9,527 nucleotides of DNA from Nitrosomonadales bacterium (lineage in GTDB: Bacteria > Pseudomonadota > Gammaproteobacteria > Burkholderiales > Gallionellaceae). The stretch's first letter is position 1; each line of letters opens with the position of its first letter. The notes under the pieces are model-generated. The model searched no databases. It had not been told where the DNA came from and saw nothing but the letters and a program-made list of their open reading frames with translations. The translations under genes were made by a program, and so were the position numbers. The stretch is taken from assembly GCA_016218465.1 (NCBI GenBank), contig JACREA010000138.1, positions 1 through 9,527 of the forward strand, read 5' to 3'. Positions 7,074 to 9,527 of the stretch are shown in pieces.

Positions 7074-7195
7074 AGCCACAGAGCACACAGAGATAAAGCT
7101 TGTTATACAAACTTTTCAGGCGCACCTGATTGAAAAAGTAAATATTTACGGCAACCAATTGCTTTTCCTCTGTGATCTCTGTGTGCTCTGCGGCT
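7074..7195. repeat. Inverted-repeat element with iterated CACAGAG heptamers
   Basis: Arms at 7074-7094 and 7175-7195 are reverse complements at 20 of 21 positions, with 80 nt between. Each arm contains CACAGAG (or CGCAGAG) iterated at 9-bp steps. Read on the minus strand, the right arm continues to a third copy (through 7168), while the third copy in the left arm is degraded. The element occupies the mdh-fumarase gap and has no coding potential. It differs in sequence from the element at 989-1117 but shares its design. Confidence 0.85.
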
Positions 7196-7211
7196 AACTG
7201 ATTTTTCAGAA

Positions 7212-8201
7212 TTAAGCGAGCAGATGCTTGATGTAGTCGCGCTCTTCCTGAAGCTCCTTCAGCGTGAAATCCATCCTGCCGCGCGAGAAGTCATCGATTT
7301 CCAGACCCTTGACGATCTCCCACCGTCCGTTGGCGGTCGTGCAGGGGAAGCCGTAGACCATGCCCTCCGGGATGCCGTATGAACCGTCGGAAACCACACC
7401 CATCGTGACCCAGCGGCCGTTGGAGCCCAAGTTCCAGTCGCGCATGTGGTCGATGGCCGCGTTTGCGGCAGAAGCGGCGGAGGACAGCCCTCGTATCCCG
7501 ATGATGGTAGCGCCGCGACCGCCGATCTCGCGGATGTATTCGTCCCGGTTCCAAGTTGGGTCGTTCGCCAGATTCGTGGTGGGTTCGCCATCAATCGTGG
7601 CAAAGCGGATGTCCGGATACATCGTCGGGGAGTGGTTGCCCCACACCGCCATCTTCTCGATGCTGGTGACCGGCTTGCCGGTGTGGCGCGCCAGCTTGGA
7701 GACGGAGCGGTTGTGGTCCAGCCGCATCATCGAGGTAAAACTGGTCCTGGGCAGGCTCCTGGCCGAGTTCATCGCGATGAGCGCGTTGGTGTTGGCCGGG
7801 TTGCCGACCACGATCACCTTGACGTCGCGTGCGGCGACTTCGTCGAGGGCCTTGCCCTGCTCGGTGAATATCCTGGCGTTTTCCAGCAGCAGTTCCTTGC
7901 GTTCCATGCCCGAACCGCGCGGTTTGGCGCCTACCAGCAGGGCTTGTTTGACATCCGCAAAGGCAACTCTGGGATCGGAAGTGACGACCATGCCGGCAAG
8001 CAGCGGAAAGGCGCAGTCTTCCAGCTCCATCATTACGGCTTTCAGGGCTTGTTGCGCTTTGTCAGAAGGCAGTTCGAGCAGTTGCAGGATGACGGGCTGA
8101 TCGCGGCCAAGCATCTCGCCGCTGGCAATGCGAAACAGCAGTGCGTAACCGATCTGTCCGGCGGCGCCGGTCACGGCGACGCGTATGGGGGCTTTGGTCA
8201 T
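7212..8201 (-). CDS. mdh: Malate dehydrogenase, NAD-dependent (type 2)
   Basis: This 329-residue cytoplasmic enzyme interconverts oxaloacetate and malate. It has the Rossmann-fold GAAGQIG (12-18), the cofactor-selecting Glu in LLELP (E43), the substrate arginines R95 and R101 in the active-site loop [21 protein letters not shown] (131-140), LDHNR (161-165) and the catalytic His190 in [11 protein letters not shown]. Length is normal for the cytosolic-type MDH group found in many beta- and gammaproteobacteria. The ATG at 8201 is the only sensible start before the Rossmann strand, but no clear Shine-Dalgarno precedes it. mdh is divergent from ppdK and upstream of fumarase on the same strand, so it likely supplies malate to fumarase in the reductive direction, although the reaction is reversible. 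Confidence 0.95.
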   Translation of the reverse strand: MTKAPIRVAVTGAAGQIGYALLFRIASGEMLGRDQPVILQLLELPSDKAQQALKAVMMELEDCAFPLLAGMVVTSDPRVAFADVKQALLVGAKPRGSGMERKELLLENARIFTEQGKALDEVAARDVKVIVVGNPANTNALIAMNSARSLPRTSFTSMMRLDHNRSVSKLARHTGKPVTSIEKMAVWGNHSPTMYPDIRFATIDGEPTTNLANDPTWNRDEYIREIGGRGATIIGIRGLSSAASAANAAIDHMRDWNLGSNGRWVTMGVVSDGSYGIPEGMVYGFPCTTANGRWEIVKGLEIDDFSRGRMDFTLKELQEERDYIKHLLA

Positions 8202-8267
8202 GAAGATATCTAAATATAATGGTTTTAATGTTCGATGCGATCATGGCTGCACCGCGAAAGAACCGCG

Positions 8268-8297
8268 ATGATAGTCGGTATTGTTGCAGGGTGTAAA
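8268..8297 (-). promoter_or_regulatory. Predicted sigma-70-type promoter of mdh
   Basis: On the minus strand TTTACA (8292-8297, 5 of 6 consensus) is followed by an 18-nt spacer and TATCAT (8268-8273, 5 of 6). Start would be near 8261, giving about a 60-nt leader to the ATG at 8201. Assigned by eye. Confidence 0.5.
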
Positions 8298-8311
8298 TAT
8301 CTCAAGTTATC

Positions 8312-8346
8312 AATCCGGCAGATGATCATCTGTCATCTTCCGGATT
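8312..8346. promoter_or_regulatory. Nested palindrome between divergent mdh and ppdK promoters
   Basis: A perfect 14-bp palindrome CAGATGATCATCTG (8319-8332) lies inside a 7-bp inverted repeat AATCCGG/CCGGATT (8312-8318 and 8340-8346). It sits 14 bp from the predicted mdh -35 and 19 bp from the predicted ppdK -35. The two-fold symmetry and position suit a dimeric regulator acting on both genes. The regulator is unknown. Confidence 0.45.
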
Positions 8347-8365
8347 TGGAATTTATAAATGGAGC

Positions 8366-8395
8366 TTGAAGCGGGACTATCAGGTCGCGTAGAAT
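8366..8395 (+). promoter_or_regulatory. Predicted sigma-70-type promoter of ppdK
   Basis: TTGAAG (8366-8371, 4 of 6) is followed by an 18-nt spacer and TAGAAT (8390-8395, 5 of 6). Start near 8402 would leave a long leader of about 155 nt. A weaker TTGAAG/TATTTC pair at 8464-8492 is an alternative nearer the gene. Confidence 0.45.
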
Positions 8396-8493
8396 AAGCC
8401 GGATAAGGTGATCGCGAATATTATATCCGCAATACAATAAATAAAATTTTTTCAGGCAGCGAGTTGAAGGGCGTTCCCTGCGCTAGTATTTCC

Positions 8494-8531
8494 AACAAGG
8501 AAGTAGTTCAGGCGGCGTTCTTTGTTTTTTT
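8494..8531 (+). terminator. Possible leader hairpin with T-run (attenuator-like) before ppdK
   Basis: AACAAGGAA (8494-8502) can pair with TTCTTTGTT (8518-8526), a 9-bp stem with one G-U pair and a 15-nt loop. A run of seven T at 8525-8531 overlaps and follows the stem. The stem is AT-rich and weak, so an active terminator is uncertain. Its placement inside the predicted ppdK leader, 13 bp before GGGAAGAG, suits attenuation. Confidence 0.25.
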
Positions 8532-8557
8532 AAGCAAACCATGTGGGAAGAGATGTT

Positions 8558-9527
8558 ATGACTGTCAGCAAACAATACGTGTACGAATTTGAAAAGGGTG
8601 ATGGAAAGAACAAGATGTTGCTGGGGGGCAAGGGCGCGAATCTGTGCGAGATGACGCAGATTGGCCTGAATGTTCCACCGGGGTTCACCATTACCACCGA
8701 TGCGTGCAACGCCTATCTGGAAAAAAATAAACTGCCGGATGGTTTGATGGCAGATATCAAGACTCACATGCTGGCGCTGGAAAAGAAAACCGGCAAAGGT
8801 TTTGGCAGCGGCACAAACCCCTTGCTGGTCTCGGTGCGTTCCGGCTCGTCCATGTCCATGCCGGGCATGATGGATACCATCCTCAATCTCGGCCTCAATG
8901 AAACTTCACTCAAGGGGCTGATCAAGCAAACCAAAAACGAACGCTTTGCCTATGATGCCTATCGCCGTTTCATCCAGCTGTTCGGCAAGATTGCGCTCAA
9001 CATCAGCGACGAGCACTTTGACGAGCGGATGGCTGCGATCAAGCGCAAATATGGCGCTCCATCGGACGTGGATTTGAATACCGATCATCTCAAGGAACTG
9101 GCGGGGGAATTTCTTGCTATCGTCGAGCGCCACAGCGGCAAACCATTTCCGCAGGATCCTTACGAACAGTTGGAAATTTCGGTGGGTGCGGTGTTCCGTT
9201 CCTGGATGGGCAAGCGCGCAGTGGATTATCGCAAGCAGTTCCGGATCACCAAGGATCAAGCCAATGGTACTGCAGTCAATATCTGCACCATGGTGTTCGG
9301 CAATATGGGTAATGATTCCGGCACCGGCGTGGGCTTTACGCGTAACCCCGGCACCGGCGAGAACCTGATCTACGGCGAATATCTGGTCAATGCGCAAGGC
9401 GAAGACGTGGTGGCGGGCATCCGCACACCCAAGGCCATCGCCGAAATGGAACAGGAAATGCCGGAGATTTACCGTCAGTTGATAACACTGCATAACCGGC
9501 TTGAATCGCATTACCATGAAATGCAGG
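8558..9527 (+). CDS. ppdK: Pyruvate, phosphate dikinase, N-terminal part, cut by the window edge
   Basis: The frame is open for 323 codons from the ATG at 8558 to the right edge. Full-length PPDK is roughly 870-910 residues, so this is the N-terminal nucleotide-binding (PEP/pyruvate-binding) domain only. Visible hallmarks are LLGGKGANLCEM (21-32), the glycine-rich PPGFTITT (40-47), LVSVRSGSSMSMPGMMDTILNLG (90-112), FGNMG and SGTGVGFTRNP (247-264), and GEYLVNAQGEDVVAGIRTP (273-291). These separate PPDK from PEP synthase, which lacks the MPGMMDT block. The catalytic phospho-His domain and C-terminal barrel lie beyond the window. The enzyme interconverts pyruvate + ATP + Pi with PEP + AMP + PPi. 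GGGAAGAG (8545-8552) is a good ribosome site for this ATG. Divergence from mdh suggests joint control of PEP and oxaloacetate supply. Confidence 0.95.
   Translation, partial: MTVSKQYVYEFEKGDGKNKMLLGGKGANLCEMTQIGLNVPPGFTITTDACNAYLEKNKLPDGLMADIKTHMLALEKKTGKGFGSGTNPLLVSVRSGSSMSMPGMMDTILNLGLNETSLKGLIKQTKNERFAYDAYRRFIQLFGKIALNISDEHFDERMAAIKRKYGAPSDVDLNTDHLKELAGEFLAIVERHSGKPFPQDPYEQLEISVGAVFRSWMGKRAVDYRKQFRITKDQANGTAVNICTMVFGNMGNDSGTGVGFTRNPGTGENLIYGEYLVNAQGEDVVAGIRTPKAIAEMEQEMPEIYRQLITLHNRLESHYHEMQ

Larger units (their letters stand above)
8202..8557. other. Divergent mdh-ppdK regulatory region
   Basis: This 356-bp gap holds no plausible gene. It contains back-to-back predicted promoters, a nested palindrome between them, an imperfect 17-bp palindrome at 8414-8430 (GCGAATAT-T-ATATCCGC) just after the predicted ppdK start, an 11-bp near-direct repeat TTCAGGC(A/G)GCG at 8451-8461 and 8507-8517, and a hairpin with T-run before the ppdK ribosome site. 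It is AT-rich around 8410-8452. Confidence 0.6.

Noticed and set aside
7102..7107. TATAAC as a -10 box for fumarase
   Set aside because: No acceptable -35 sequence at 16-18 bp on the minus strand.
8541..8561. Six-codon ORF (MWEEML) whose TGA overlaps the ppdK ATG
   Set aside because: An ATGA overlap could suggest translational coupling, but there is no Shine-Dalgarno before it and its codons are simply the ribosome-binding region of ppdK.
8483..8767. Minus-strand frame of 94 codons overlapping the ppdK start
   Set aside because: It overlaps a strongly conserved PPDK N-terminus and the leader; no family resemblance or ribosome site.

Overview
This window is a chromosomal central-carbon segment, probably from a betaproteobacterium. 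The Nitrosomonadales (autotrophic iron, sulfur or ammonia oxidisers such as Gallionellaceae) are my best guess. That rests on remembered protein resemblance, on moderate GC content by eye (roughly low-to-mid 50s percent in the coding DNA), and on the gene set: two-subunit pyruvate carboxylase, single-chain class I fumarase, NAD-type malate dehydrogenase and pyruvate phosphate dikinase. The taxon is an inference; there is no rRNA or other marker here.

Layout from left to right. On the minus strand: a CitE/HpcH-HpaI-type lyase that runs off the left edge (1-969); an intergenic inverted repeat (989-1117); pycB (1145-2980) and pycA (3009-4427), read as one transcript in the order pycA then pycB from a good sigma-70-like promoter near 4515-4544; a small AT-richer outer-membrane beta-barrel gene (4741-5331); fumarase (5475-6998); a second inverted-repeat element (7074-7195); and malate dehydrogenase (7212-8201). 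A 356-bp divergent promoter region (8202-8557) separates mdh from ppdK. ppdK is the only plus-strand gene and runs off the right edge (8558-9527).

The enzymes fit around the PEP-pyruvate-oxaloacetate node. PPDK interconverts pyruvate and PEP, PycAB carboxylates pyruvate to oxaloacetate, MDH reduces oxaloacetate to malate, and fumarase dehydrates malate to fumarate. Together they form the C4 (reductive) arm of the TCA cycle, an anaplerotic need of autotrophs. The CitE-like lyase would act on a 3-hydroxyacyl-CoA such as malyl-CoA or citramalyl-CoA, but its substrate cannot be read from the sequence.

I see no CRISPR array, phage genes, transposase, tRNA or rRNA, and no clearly new multi-gene system. 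The most interesting unexplained items are non-coding. Two inverted-repeat elements share one design: a CRCAGA-type heptamer iterated every 9-10 bp, with arms about 75-80 nt apart. A nested palindrome lies midway between the predicted mdh and ppdK promoters. The ppdK leader holds a possible attenuator-like hairpin with a T-run.
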